From Canna indica (lineage: Eukaryota > Streptophyta > Magnoliopsida > Zingiberales > Cannaceae): a stretch of DNA of 64,000 nt. Under the pieces are notes generated by a model that worked only from the letters and a program-made list of their open reading frames with translations, was not told the origin of the DNA and ran no database searches. The position numbers were made by a program, and so were the translations under genes. The DNA lies in assembly GCA_034359265.1 (NCBI GenBank), contig CP136892.1, forward strand, positions 87,102,001 through 87,166,000, written 5' to 3'. Position 1 is the first letter of the stretch, and every line of letters begins with the position of its first letter. This document shows positions 36,723-50,329 of the stretch, piece by piece.

Positions 36723-39700
36723 TCACTGCCTCACCTTCCTCATATAATCCTTCAGGTCCCTAATTTTTGTAAAACCATCAATGATAGTCTTAATAGAATA
36801 AGAAAAAGAGAGACAACAGTCCAAACAGAAATCTACACATACTTGCACCGAGGCACAGGGCAATCCAACTCTTGGCAAGCACATGCATGTCGTTGGAGAA
36901 GCAGCCAGATCTTTTTGCATGATGGGCAACCACCATGACTTCGCACCTTGCAGTTCCTACTATGAAAGAAGAGTTTTTTGACTTTGAGACAATATACAAA
37001 AGTACATCCAGGAGCTTCGCACTTTGAGGCATGCAGCAACACATCAAGGACAATCTGATCATTTACACAGATTTCGTTAAAGGTGTATCAAAGAAGCTTC
37101 TCGTGTATGTTTAGGGTTTTTTGAGAAAAATAAAATGTCAAAAAGCATTGCTGTAATGAATATTCAAAGTCACTGCTTAACATGTATATGCATGCCTATT
37201 CAGTCAGAGGAACTTCGCTCAGAGGGAGGGGTCAGCCTACAAGGTTTCTTGGTTACAGATCAGCAAACAAGTTGAAAAGACTAGTTAGATATGATAGGAT
37301 AGGATTGGATATGAAAACTTTTAAATCCGGTGTACATCGGATATCATATTAATTTTATATTATTCTAATCCTATTCTTTTCTAATCAATGCACTAAACAA
37401 ACAATGGATTCAAATTCATATCTTATCATATCTCCCTTAATCCTATGAAGCAAACAAGCACTCAGTAGACAATTCACCGGAAAAAACGGTGAAAAAAACA
37501 TTTAGTAGACAGACCTAAACCAGGAGAAGCTTCTCATCTAAATAAGCACCTCATTTACAGGTACCAGGCATCTTTGATGACCTAAAATGCCAACCTGTTT
37601 TTTTTTTTTTCTTTCAATTTTCTAATACAGACAGTCACTACATTGTATGAACTTTAATTCAGTCTGTATAGAAGAATAATGGTGGCAAAAGATTCATACA
37701 GTAGTTAATTGCATTGGCTTGTTCTTGTTCTATATTATTAGGGACAAGCAAGATGAATCAAACCTAAGAATCTTAATTGGTTGATCCATTAGAAAAATAA
37801 TTCTTACTGACCATGAGGAGCTGACTAATAACAATTGTCTAGAAGAACATGGCCATATATGAACAGAAAAACTCATTCAAAGAGGGATCTTCTCTTTGCA
37901 GATGAAGTGTCACATTGATAGTGGAGCTGATCTGCATTTTAGGTATGCCTGATGATCAAATAGGATAACCTTCCATGGGAAGGAAGGTCATATTCTATGA
38001 CTTCAAAAGTCTAAATGAAATGTACTAAAAAAAGAAAAAAATCCAAGCACCTGAATCTTTTCATAACTTTGCTGTTTTGGCTTCAGGGTACGATCAGCTG
38101 TGGTGGCATCTCTTACCAACTGGTGCATATGATGAGAAGCTCCTTTTCGATGATAGCAAGAATCACAAAGATGATAACCTTGGCATATCATGCAATGCCA
38201 ATTCTGGCCACTATCTATGTTCTTATGACACAAGGCACATGAGAATGTAAATACAGGAGCTGTTGGATTATGAAGATGAAAAAGGATCATCATTGTTGAA
38301 TGTTTCGCCCTACGAAGTGTGTCAAACTGGTATTGTTCATTTTGACAAAAACTTAGGAATCCAGTTCTCAAATCAAACAATTTACTCTGTATTGTTCCAT
38401 CTTTGTCATCAATATCTCCAAGAATGTCCGACTCAACCTGAAATTTCAAAATATTAGAAAAGACATCAACAAAATTACATGCAAAAATAGAGTTTAGGAA
38501 CTTACTAACAAGAAGGAATGCTTTTCCTTAGCAGCAACAGGGTGCCTGTCTTTTGAATCAAGATTCAGCATTTTATCATAGCACCTGCAAGCAGAAAAAA
38601 ATTGAATAACGAAATGAGCAGAGGAACATTTCTCAATTATAGAAAGAAACAAGTAATAACCAATTCACCATACTATAGACATTACACTAACAACACTTTT
38701 CTTATCAATGGCATACATCAACTAATGACCAACCTACGTAATATATCAACTAATGACTAACATCGCTTTTCTTATCAATGGCACTTTTCTAACAACCAAC
38801 CTAATGATCAACCTCATCAAGTACTGCACATCTCAGTCTTCCTCACATCAACTTCCTATGAGATAATGCATAATGTGGTACTCGGTACTCCCAATACGCC
38901 ATCCTGTATACCCATATCAGAAAGTTTGAATATAGAAAGCTGTGAGGTCCCAAACTCCCAACTATTTGGCTAGCCAAAGATATGAAATGAGTTTAGAAGA
39001 AATACTACCACAATATTTCTCTTTTTTAGTTTTAGAAGTTAGGAAGGCCATTGGAATTGTGTAGTAGCAAGTAGCATATACATTTGCAGCATTTATAACT
39101 TGTAACCAAACTCAGAAGAACATATTCAAAGTTAAGAATCATCCATATAATTGCAACTAGAAGATAATTATAAAAAAACATTCCAACCTAAGTTAAAATT
39201 GTAAGGACATGGCTACATTACAATATCAACTGAAAAATTAGAAACGTAGAAGAAAAAATCAAGGGCACTTGAGGAAAAGAATAAGCTTACTGCTCACAAA
39301 GCTGAAAGTTTTTGCAGGAATTGCAGACCCATTGTTTACCATACACAATAGGCTGATAGCAATATTTGCATGTATGCTGCAAATGGACCATGATAAAGTC
39401 TTCCTTGATTGGACGTATTATTTCTCCAAGCTGTTGAATATACAATAGAAAATATGAGGGGAAAATACAGTTAACTTTTGATAAGATGAAATTCTCCCGA
39501 GTTTGATAACTGAGTATGGATAGGGTGTTACTAGCAAGCGATGAAAGAAAAGTTGCAGAGGCTGAAATGTTTATGAATAAATATGTAAGGTGAGGCATAT
39601 TAGAAATGAATATCATTTCATGGCACAGGGGTAAGCCAACTCATATCGGGCATGATACATACGTTTTTGTGCTGGTCAACAGCCCCCTGCATCAACAGTA

Positions 39701-42700
39701 ATGGTGACAACGTGGTCAGGTCAGCCCACAGGCAGCCCAGTAATTTCTAAATGTTATATTTAACTAATATTTTAGATTAATTAAGTACTTAAGCAATTAA
39801 TTATTTTACCATTATTAAATATCTCAATTACTTTAATTCTAATATTAAATTTTAAAATAATTTAGCAAAGTTTTTAATTAATTTTTAACATTCTAATTAA
39901 GTTTTGAATTTTTAAAATTAGTTCTAGAATTTCAAATTAATTCAAATTTATTTTAGGCTGGCCTGAACATGGAGTGCCCCTTAGAAACTTCAGGCCGTTC
40001 CAAGACTGCTCAAGTGCCACCTCTAGCGAGCATGTAGAAAATCAGTTCTAAAATGTATTTTTATATACTAAACCCTTTAATTTATTTATTTCTTACTGTA
40101 AATAAGTTGACTAAGTTATAGATTTTTGGTTTTCCATTAAACCAAAGTTTGGTTTATGCATATGTTGGTAAGGCAAGGGCAGCACATGCCAGCTATCATC
40201 AATACACCTCATAAATTACAAAGAATTCAATGAATCATTTACAATGAGGGAATGTTTGTTTCACGGGATAAAAGAGAACACAATAAGGGGAGGATTTTAA
40301 TCACTCCTTTGTTTTTGTCTAGATTAGAAGAAAATAAAATTGATGTTATATTATGTGAGACCGAATTAAAAAAATCATATTCAACTATTCAGTGAAACAA
40401 ACAGAACATGACAGAAAAACAAGGGAATGACTAAGAGCACCATGATAGCTCAGTTTGAATATGCTGCAAAGTGCAAACAATGAACTTGATAACCAAAAAT
40501 AATTAAGTAAAAGATTGAACTAATTATACAGATTAAATTTGGAGATAGCTGCAGACATCACATGAAATAACATTAATGCAACTAGAAGATGAAGATTAAG
40601 GATTTTAAGAAAGTTTTACTTGATGCACAAGTAGAATATCCTTTGGATTTCCTGTCATAGCATCACGTTTTGCAGCTCTTAGTGCTCTCTGGACAGCTGT
40701 CTTAGTTCCTTTGGCATGAGATTCATTCTTATCCTCGAGAAGAAGAATTTCTGCTTTTCCAGGCCAAAAATCACTATCGAAGTATGGCAGACGAGCTGCA
40801 GTAACCTTAGCCTTACATTCACTAGTGAGCATGAAGAAATAATCATATAAATTGGTCCGTTCAAGAATTATTTTTTCCTTCATGGCTTTCCGTATCATAA
40901 TTTGGTACCTGAGATCATGAGGCACAATAATGGTAGCATAATATAACTTGGAGCAGCATCAAGTGCATTAATATGAATTTTACCTACCACTCACGAAGCT
41001 TATCAGACTTTGGTGTCTTCTGCATCTTAGGATGGCAATACAGAATGTAATAATCTTGCCTCAGAGATGGGCAAGCCCATATATAGCAGCTAGTGAAACC
41101 TCTTCTCTTGCAATAGTCAAGGTACCCTATCTAGGAAAGCAGAAAATATATAGATAATGTTAGATCATTTTTCACCTATAGTTTTTTCACTTCTAATATG
41201 TAAGACTGTGTCAGTTCACAAGCTATTGATTATTCTACGTACCAAAATTTCATGATAAACAAAGGTCCGTAACGCCTCTCCTGTAGCAGCCTTTATATCA
41301 GGCCTGAAGTACTTAACAGAATCTATGTAAGAAATACAAACACGCCTTTGATTCGGTAAAGGGCACTCTGAGCCATATTCTTGAACATACATGCCAAAAA
41401 GGAAAACATCTGCACCTTCAATATTCTGAAATAACAGAATGACCTAAAAAAGTAAAAAAAATTAATATTGACATATTAATCTTATACATTGAGACAAGAC
41501 AAAAGGATAAGCTTCCAGATTTCCACCTTAGATTTGTAAGGAAAATGTGTAGGATACATTTTTTCTTTAAAGACCTCATGAAAAGCTGGGCAAACTTCCA
41601 ATTTCTTGTCAATTGATGAAACCACTCTAATGATAAGATCTTCAGCTCCAGGCACCTGACATGCAAAAATAGTCTAAGATTAACGAATAAGTTCATAGTC
41701 TTTAATTCCGTAAGTACATGAAGACTAAGGGATAACTCTAATGAGGTATTTTAGTTAAATTGGGTCTGATTCATGTAAATATTGGATGAAGAGAAAAACA
41801 ATTAAAGGCCAGTTTGACCAAAACAAACATTTTCTGTCAAGTTACTCGCTGAAATATTTAGCGATTTAGTTGCACCATCCTTGGGGTTTCAGATCATCAA
41901 ATGGCATCACCAACATCTAGCCTCAGGGGTCATTAGCCATTCAAGTTGTACACTCCCTTCTTTTTTAATTATCCTCTTACACATTAGCAATTGGCATGCC
42001 TGAATTGAGAGGCCAGCATTTTAAAAGCAAGTCCTTGCATTGATCATATCCAAAGTTCCAACACCAAAAACAAGAACTTACCAAGGGCAATTTCTATCTG
42101 AACTCTAAAAATTCTAGGTTGGGTGTTTCCTCCTCATCCCCATCAATGTCAGTTTGATCTCTTTGTATGTACTTAAAGAATTTAGGGGCTGTTTGGTTGG
42201 GGGGTTTTTGCAGTAGAGAATGGGAATATTTGGTTGAAGGATTTTGACAGAAATGAGTATGGGATTTGATTCCCAAGCCTCCTTAAGGAAGGATACCCAT
42301 TCCCAAATCTCATGACTTTTAAGCCTCCTATTTTTTTTAAAAAAAATCTTTTATTACAAATCTTATATTTTATTCCTATATCAATAAAAATGTATTTCAG
42401 AAAAGTAAAAATATAATATATTTGGCATTTACAACCTCTATTTTATAAATACCATAATTTATTTTTTTTCTAAATTCTATCAACAAAAAAGCATATTATG
42501 AATGATAAATTAAAACTAACTAAAAAAATCTGTCTTACTTTTAAGCCCTCTATTTTTATTAATTTATAATCTAGTCCGTTATCCATAAAATTACATATTT
42601 AAATTAAACTAAAAGTAAATAAAATGCTAACAAATATTTTTTTTGCACTTGAGTCCTTTAACTTATAAATTTTATATTTTATTCCTCATTTTCATAAATT

Positions 42701-45700
42701 TATATTTTAGCCCTTCAATAAAAATTATAAATTTAAATTAAATTAATATTATGTAAACAAAATGCTAAAAATAAGTGTATTTTGCATTTAATTCCTTTAA
42801 TTTATGAAATTTTATATTTTAGTTGTTTGTTAATAAAAATTACATATTTCTAATTTCTAAAAATAATATATTACAACTATGTAAAAAAATAATGAAATTA
42901 GTATATTATTTAAGTCCTTATCAATAAAAAATGTCTAAATTTAAGTAAATATAAGTACTAAAAAGTTATATATATATATATATTGCATTTAAATCCTCTA
43001 TTTTATTAATTCTATATTCTAATAATAAGTGGGCCATGTAATTTTTTTAAAAAAATCTAATGGTAAATTTTATTTGGTTTGGTAGCATGATCGAGTTTTT
43101 ACACACAAAAACTTACATAATTCTAGTTTCTTTTAGATTCTAATTTCAATTTCTAACTGGTAACCAAAGACTCCTTAGTCTTATCCTCCAAAAACGCTTT
43201 CTGGTGACAAAGCATGCTATCCTAGAGGCGCTAGCTTAAAGTTTATATGATATAACCAGTCAACTGAGTAACATAATGCAACAATTATGTAGAATAGTAA
43301 CATCCTTTCAACTAGTAGAATGTTATATGTAATTATAATATGAACACCCCAAATCTATCTGCCAATATGTGTTATAAGAATATCCTTTAAAACACAACTC
43401 TTGTATATAGAATTCTGTGTACTATATAATTGTCAACATACAACCATATTCATGAATGAACTTATTATACTAAAGTCCTGTTTTTCGTTAAAAATTAAGT
43501 ATTGAAGTCCTGAAAGGATAGACATGATTAACAACAATCATAACAATAATGAAAAAATAAAATAATATAGAAGAATATTAATCTTTTTCACATGCATCAT
43601 CAAAAATTGAGACGAATATATTGCATTATTTTGGAAACTTTTTGAAACTTCAGTATATAAAAGAAAGGGTAAAGGGCAAAAAGCATCCCGAACTTTAGAC
43701 TAATTAGCAAAAAACCCCACGAACTTTAAAAACATGCAAAAAACCCCACAAACTATTGAAAAACTAGCAAAATGGCCCATGTTGTTATCTCTCCATTAAC
43801 TTTTTAATGGAATTTCACATCAGGACCACGTGTCGACACCTCATTCGTCCACGTGTAATTTTTCCATGTCATACTTAATATATATATATTTTTTTAAAAT
43901 AAAATATAAATATAAATATTCCAAAAATATATAATTTTTAAATTATCTCTCAACTTGCAGTGCTATGCAAAAAAAAATCCTATACTTTAATTACGATGCA
44001 AAAAACTCTATGAATTTTGATTGTGATTCAAAAAAACTTTATGAACTTTGATTGTAATGCAAAAACCGTGTTTTTAATTATAAAGTTAATGGAGAGATAA
44101 CATCACGAGCCTTTTTGCTAGTTTTTCAATAGCCCGTGGGGTTTTTTGCATGTTTTTAAAGTTTGTGGGTCTTTTGCTAATTAGGCTAAAGTTTGGAGCG
44201 CTTTTTGCCTTTTACCCTAAAAGAAAAATCTGCCTAATCAGGTAGGTCAAGTGCAGTAAAAAATGACTCATGTGCCATTGGTGAGTATCCAATAAGACAG
44301 GATGCTTACTAAACGTACATTACCTCATCAACAGTCTTTTCCAATATTCTTGCCCTTTCTTCTCGCTCTTGTTTAAGACGTTCAAATACCCGCTGCTCTA
44401 TATGGTCACTTAATATGGTTCTTGGTAAGTCATTTGCTCGAAGATCTGCATTTTGTGGCATTGGTGAATTCTTTCCATTTTCTAATTCATTCAAAAAACA
44501 ATTTGGGCAAATGTATTCAGCTTGCAGTGACTCCATTCTTTTTCCATTGAAAAGGGCACATATTTGATGCTGCCACGCTTTGCACTTGTCACATTGAACC
44601 CACTGGGAAACACATTCATGATTAAAGTTAAAAAGATACTTAAACAACAAAAAAAAGTAGAAAATTTCAAATAAAAATGGCCCTACCCATTCAGTCTCTG
44701 CATCAGTTTCAGCATAATTCAACCTCCTCTCCAAATTGGACTTCTGAATTTCTTGCTGGCCAACCTTGATACTCTCACCAGAAGCACCGTAGCACTTCCC
44801 ACAGAAAGATACTTTTGCACCATAATCATATTTTGCGCTTGTCATGGTATAATAAACTCCTTTAGGATTGATCTGCTTATAACATGATGCGCAATACCTA
44901 GATGGTACTTCAAAAGTGAGCTTCTCCATCCCACACAAACTGCACGAATTTTGATCTATCAGGTGCTCCACATTCTCAGATTTATGTGTGTTTGATTTAC
45001 CCTGAAAAGCAAGGGACATTTGCAGAATAAGACAACTAGCAACTGACATAATTGCTAAATGCACAAACAAAAAGTATGTAGAGTGAGATGAAGAAACATA
45101 TATAGGATAAAGAAAAAACTATTTATGAAGACCAAGTACAAATCAAAATAATTAGTGTAAAAGCTAATAATCAAAGAATAAATCTGGTACCGTTCAACTA
45201 TCCTAAAGTACTAAATGTGCTCTTTTCATCATTCAAACTATTTAACTAAACCCTATCCAACTAGAAGAGCAAGGTCCATCCTTCTACCTTAAGTCCTTAA
45301 CCTTATACAATGGGTGACCAGCTGAGGAAAAAAGGTATGTGAACATACATTGACCAAACATGAAAATCATTAGGAAATGTGTTTCAGCAGTAAATTATAG
45401 AACATAGCACATCATTTATTCATTTATTGAAAAATTAAAGATTCCACGTCCTGAAAAATACAGCCAAACAGATGTCTTAAATAAGATACAACTTTAGCAT
45501 GTTATATAAGCATGAAAAAATATTTTAGTTCTATTGTAGAAATCATTACATGAACAGGATGAATATCCCCATGTCAACTTATAAAATACAATGCTATGAT
45601 AAGGAGAAAATTTAAATACAGACAAATAGACAACACACTTCACTTAATAATTAGTCAAACAAAAAATTCACTGATAGTAGAAGTTCTAATTGAAATTTAG

Positions 45701-47636
45701 GATCTGTGACATAGTTATCTAATTTGCTATCTCCAAGCAAGTCCGAGGTTAAATGTAAAATATCATGGGTAAAGCAATATTATGAGCATTCCAAATGGAT
45801 ATCCTAGTTTGAAGACTCACCTCACCAATATGTTGTTCAAGACTTCTGATATGTTCCCTAAGCTTTTCCGGAGTGAATGTATCAAGCAGAGAAATTACTC
45901 TTTTGGGTGTTTTGATCTTTGTTTCACTCATATTAGCAGCTGCTGGTAGATTAGTGTTGCATTTACCACTTTTATCAACCTTAGAAGAATTAAGCTGAAC
46001 CACATTTTCTTCAGAATATGTAGCCACATGCGAAAAACAAGTAGCTTCAACACAAATCTCTTCTTTGATCCCCACCTGTGGGTAATCAGTTATGGTACCA
46101 CAAAATTCTTCAGAACTTCTGAATGTGCAATCCATATCTTGCCTTTCCACTGGTTTTGCACTGGTAGTATTTGAATCTATAGGCACACACTTCATTATTT
46201 CTCCGTTCCTAGTATTTGTGTCTACAGGCATGCTTACCTCTTGGCCTGCTTGCACCTCTCCTCCAGTTGGATAGGTGCAGTTCATGATCTGTGGAGAAAC
46301 TTCATAAATTTCATTTTCACCAAACTGATGTGTAGTCTTAGCACGTTTTGTGGCAGATTCCTTGTGATCAAGGCTTGAAACTGTAGGATAAGAAACCTTT
46401 AATTCAGTAAAGGCATTGCAATAATTCCTTTGAGAAATTTCTTTCATTCTTCTTCTTACAGGACCACAAATACTACAGAAACATTTAGAGCACTCCCTAT
46501 AATGGTCAAACAACCTCTTGAACTTAAAGCAACGTTTTGTACAATTAGCATCTTTACAATGCAACACATGTGAAAGAGTCCTCTTGAAATTCATGCATTG
46601 CAAGAAGCTGCAATCTTTTCCTTCATCCTGGCAGTTCCTAGCATGTTCATATAGGAACAGAACATTGTGAATTGCTTCAAAAGGTTCTGGCTTTTTTGGG
46701 GTCATGGCATAATCACCACACGAAACATCTCTAGAAGCAGTACTCTGTAACCAAGCATTCTCATCAACTGTTGGAGGTTGCTCTTGCTTAATCATTTCAT
46801 GAGCAACTGTAGGATCAATTGGCATTTGCTCCAACAAATTGCAACTAGGGGTGCTTTCTGAATGCAATTGCTCAAAATCCCTATTTCCCACTAGTATGTG
46901 TTGTTTCTTTTGATATTGTTCACACACTTGATGAGGTCTTAGAAAGGATGGCTGTGAACCCTCATATTTTTGCCTCTTTTGACATAGGTGCTCTTCTTCT
47001 AACTCATGCACCTTCTTGTTTAAATTTGAAGACTGAACAATACATTCTGAAGCAGGGATCTCTTTTACTTGAGGTACTTTCTCATTATCAAGTTTATTAC
47101 CATTGCTATGGATAGGCATCTGAGACATGCAAGACATTCCTTTACTACTACTTGGATACATAAATTTGCTATTTGGGCATTCAGTGTATTGCTCTGATGA
47201 CATTGAGTAACCAAAATGCTGACTGACAGCAGCGGGTTGTGATAATGATGACCCAAGTTTTGGTTCAAGTTTTCTTTCAGAGCATGGTATAAGATTTGCA
47301 GCAGAATCAAGAGATACATTGGCAACTACACGATGATGCTCATTAGGTATATATCCTGTGAAAGTCACTATATGTTAGCATTTTATTTTATTTTTAAGAA
47401 ATAACTGCAATTGTAATTCATGATATGTGTTAATTATTTAACTCACTGTGGGAAGCAGAAAACCTATCGCCAACCACTGGGCTCTTAAATAAATTGGCAT
47501 TACGAGAGACACTTTGGAACAAGTTCGATGATTTTTGTGCATCATTGGTGCTTGAAGTCGAATCATAGAAGACAGCCGGAGAGGATGCTTTCATGTCTTG
47601 TGGTGTTTGTGAGCTCCACACATTTGGAACAGTCAT
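36723..47636 (-). CDS. p300/CBP-type histone acetyltransferase (HAC-like)
   Basis: Nuclear lysine acetyltransferase and transcription co-activator. Thirteen in-phase exons read leftward: 47636-47447, 47355-45821, 45001-44687, 44602-44324, 41655-41527, 41425-41243, 41130-40988, 40908-40620, 39430-39291, 38584-38506, 38437-38051, 37054-36843 and 36759-36723, about 1,305 aa. Domain order: TAZ1 at about 290-365 ([22 protein letters not shown]); Cys-rich PHD-like region about 585-725 ([19 protein letters not shown]); p300/CBP catalytic core about 750-1020 ([32 protein letters not shown]); ZZ finger about 1040-1090 ([18 protein letters not shown]); second ZZ about 1155-1200 ([18 protein letters not shown]); and TAZ2 at the end ([25 protein letters not shown]). 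Arabidopsis HAC1/5/12 are near 1,700 aa, so the long N-terminus is much reduced here. Exon 2 begins at 47657 in the leader, with an in-frame stop upstream of the ATG in the intron sequence. Confidence 0.93.
37263..37458. repeat. Possible small insertion flanked by 9-bp direct repeats
   Basis: GCAAACAAG occurs at 37263-37271 and 37450-37458 in direct orientation, and the segment between has inverted similarity (AGATATGATAGGAT versus reversed AGATATGATAAGAT). A 9-bp duplication would suit a Mutator-like insertion, but the termini next to the repeats do not match each other, so this is weak. It lies in a HAC intron. Confidence 0.3.
40253..40403. mobile_element. Short MITE-like foldback in a HAC intron
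   Basis: A perfect 12-bp inverted repeat, TGTTTGTTTCAC at 40253-40264 and GTGAAACAAACA at 40392-40403, bounds a 151-bp AT-rich segment. GTTTG-containing ends are typical of Tourist-like MITEs. A target duplication was not resolved. Confidence 0.5.
42185..43174. mobile_element. PIF/Harbinger (Tourist-like) non-autonomous element, about 990 bp
   Basis: The left end reads GGGGCTGTTTGGTT, a hallmark of plant PIF/Harbinger termini. The right end, reversed, reads GGAGTCTTTGGTTA. A TTA trinucleotide flanks both sides (42182-42184 and 43175-43177), the usual target duplication for this superfamily. The interior is AT-rich with several repeated 'CTTTTAA..CCTCTATTTT' phrases and no coding capacity. 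It lies in the large HAC intron between the exons at 44602-44324 and 41655-41527. Confidence 0.65.
43667..44217. mobile_element. Mutator-like foldback element, 551 bp, with ~145-bp inverted arms
   Basis: Exact 9-bp duplication TAAAAGAAA flanks it (43658-43666 and 44218-44226), the length expected for Mutator-like transposases. The ends are GGGTAAAGGGCAAAAAGC and, reversed, GGGTAAAAGGCAAAAAGC. The inverted arms continue for roughly 145 bp with few mismatches, through an AAAAACCCCAC segment to the GTTATCTCTCCATTAACTTT core. There is no coding capacity. It sits in the same large HAC intron as the PIF-like element. Confidence 0.88.
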
Positions 47637-48610
47637 CAGGAAGTGAAAGGAAGGTACCTATGATGCTGTACCCAAACATGAAATAACTACTCATAAGTTA
47701 GCAATTTATTGTCAAGATCAGTCAAATCATATGATTTACAAGTGATATAAAAGAACAATGTATTTGACACTGCAAGAAAACAAAAATTGCAACTACATTT
47801 AAATTTCGCCGTAAAATACACATTAAAGATAAAAATATATCTAGCTTCAATTATATAACATAGTCTCCATGAATTTAATTTGGAAACTGTTATCAGAAAT
47901 AACAACATTGAGATAGAGAGAGCTTAATATCAAACTAATGACAAGTTAACACAACAAGCATGCATGAACAAACTACAGATATATAAAGTTATCTGGAAAA
48001 TAAAATAAATGCATGATCTCAATTAGCAAGTGGAATGTAAAGCAACAAACAACAGATTCATACTAGCAAAAAATACTTTCCCAATGAATTACAAACGTCC
48101 TAGTTTATCCTGGATTCAGAGTAATATTCAACGAAGACACAAAAAAATCGTAAACCAACCATTCCCCTCATCCTTCAACCTTTAGCAATTCAACGTAATA
48201 ATAGCAAAAAAAAAGCCACCGTAATGCTTCTAATGACAAAAATTATCGAGTAATAAAAAAGAAATGTAGAATTCGAGCTCGATGCTGTCACGGCTCCTTG
48301 AGCGAGTTCCAAGGCCAAGAAAGTTAGGGTTTCCAAGAAATATCTTCCACGAAAAAAAACCACGTCGGATCCAAAAAGATATTATTTTTTAATGAAGAAC
48401 GGATAGGAAAAAACCATCGACGCAAAGAAAATAATGAATGGAAATAACATAGATACAAAGACAAGATCGCTTCAATTACCTTCAGAGTGGAAGCATTGCT
48501 TAAAGAGCGTGGTCAATTTGGCTGAAATTAGGGTTTTCTGTAAATTAATCAGCCGGAACAAAGAGGCATTAGGGTTTTTGGCCCTTCACCCATCGAGAAG
48601 AAGACGGTTT
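47637..48610 (-). promoter_or_regulatory. HAC leader: 5' UTR exon, leader intron and telo-boxes
   Basis: A probable non-coding first exon ends at 48480 (CTGAAG before GTAATT) and joins the exon beginning at 47657. Two telo-boxes (minus-strand AAACCCTAA) lie at 48528-48536 and 48569-48577, and a third at 48324-48332 in the leader intron. The first exon contains a tiny upstream ORF (M-L-P-L-stop), which could damp translation. The transcription start is not fixed by the sequence. Confidence 0.5.
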
Positions 48611-48689
48611 TCTGTTCATGTAGCTGACCTTCCGGTCCGATTTTTTAAAACGCTCCGGTTTTCTAAAACGCTCCGGTTTGACTTTTGAG

Positions 48690-50300
48690 ACTTTCTTGAG
48701 TCATTAATTTCAGCAGACTTATTTAAGTAAATCCTTTTTAATTCTACTAAAATTTAAATTTAAATCATAATTGATGTACTTATTCTATACCTTTTGTAAG
48801 AAAGATTAAAACTGTTTCATAGAAATTAGATAAGTGTTTGATAGAAATTAGATAAATACTTTTAAAAAGTAATTTTTTGTTAAATAACCTCATAATTAAT
48901 TAATATAGACAATTTAATCGAAATTAAAAACTATTAATTAATACCAGCCTACAGTTAAATTAAATTATTCTAATTCACCACAATAAGAAATGCATTTGCA
49001 AGCCGTATGAAAATGTAAATTGCAAATAGTCATTATTCAAAAAAAAATGTCAATAAGCAATTAATCAACTTACTCAATAAATACTAAAATGCTATAAAAA
49101 TTAGAAAAGTTTATGGATTACAACTTGTGCGTATTGAGTTTGTAAAATATAAAATAAAATCATATGAGAATTATAATTTTTTCTCCTGCTAACATAAACA
49201 TGATGAGCAGGATGAAAAAATGTGAAATATTTAAGGACCATAATACGAATTTTGCAATTTAATTTATATAATTTGTAATAAATATTACAATTTTTATGTT
49301 TTTTAAAATATGTAAGGTTGACTTTGATCCAAATACATCATTAAAAAATAATAATCTTATTTCCAATCTACAAAACCATTAATTTGATATGCTTTTGATC
49401 AATTTTAGCTAATGATGCAGTTAATTTAAGAGAATTTTTATTGTAGTGGTTTAAATGACAATATATATTGATGTAAATGTAAAAATATGTTAATTTTCTT
49501 TTAATTAAACAAATATGTAAGTATATTTTAAATAACAATCAGCAAAAGATTGTATTTAGTTTAAATTACTCTGAATTGTGGGGCTCGATCCAATGAACTG
49601 AGAACTCGATCCGATCCGAACTATTTGGGTTGGGGCGAGCTAGGTAATCGGATTGGGTCAACTATAATCCGACCAAATTCAATCATAATTGGGTCGAGAC
49701 TCGGGTTACAAAATTTGAAACTCAATAATCTAAAATCGATGACTCGATTATTTACATTATTATTATTTTTAAATATTATATTAAAAATATTTATTTTAAA
49801 AATCTAATTTTTACATAATAATAAATAAATCTGACTACCTTGACCCGAACTACGTCAGGTCGAGTTTGAGAGAGTAAAATTTTTTGAACCAAACTCGACT
49901 ATACGTGATCGAGTTGGATCGATTTTCCTTCTAAATTTGATCCGACCTGACCCATAAACAGCGACACATAGTTGTATTAACATGACACCATCTCAATCAA
50001 GCCAAAAGCAAATGTAAGTAGAGCTTAAATTGGTTTGAAAATGTTAAATTTTTACTAAAAATAACAAAATCATTATTTTTATAAAAACCTAAATTAATCA
50101 CGTTTAGGAGTAGATGCCACTATATTGTAATTTGTAAGAAAAATAATGTATAGCAATTTACCAAAATATTTTGATCGAAATTAAAAATAATTTTGTGTGA
50201 AATTGAAAACGGTGAAAACATCGAAAGCGGTGGCAAAAGTGAAATAATCCGAACTCGGTTTTTTTCTCTGGTTTGCGGATAAAACCCGTGAACGGAACGC
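48690..50300. other. Divergent intergenic region, HAC versus membrane-protein gene
   Basis: AT-rich DNA of about 1.6 kb between two genes transcribed away from each other. No gene is seen. A GATCCGA/GGGTCGAG-rich repeat is listed separately near 49575-49975. Confidence 0.55.
49575..49975. repeat. Possible decayed repeat rich in TCGGATC/GGGTCGAG motifs
   Basis: CTCGATCCAAT, CTCGATCCGATCCGAAC, TCGGATTGGGTC, GGGTCGAG, GATCGAGTTGGATCGA and TTTGATCCGACCTGACCC occur in both orientations across about 400 bp, unlike the plain AT-rich flanks. Boundaries and class are not determinable by eye. Confidence 0.35.
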
Positions 50301-50329
50301 CGCCTTCACCGTCCGCATGAGCGCGAACG

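Noticed and set aside
38510..38584. Alternative HAC donor at 38509 (GTTAGT)
   Set aside because: It would break the frame into the next exon; the donor GTAAGT four bases further keeps phase and is the stronger consensus.
39640..40040. GC-richer patches around an AT-rich block in a HAC intron
   Set aside because: They suggested a decayed insertion, but I found neither inverted ends nor a target duplication.
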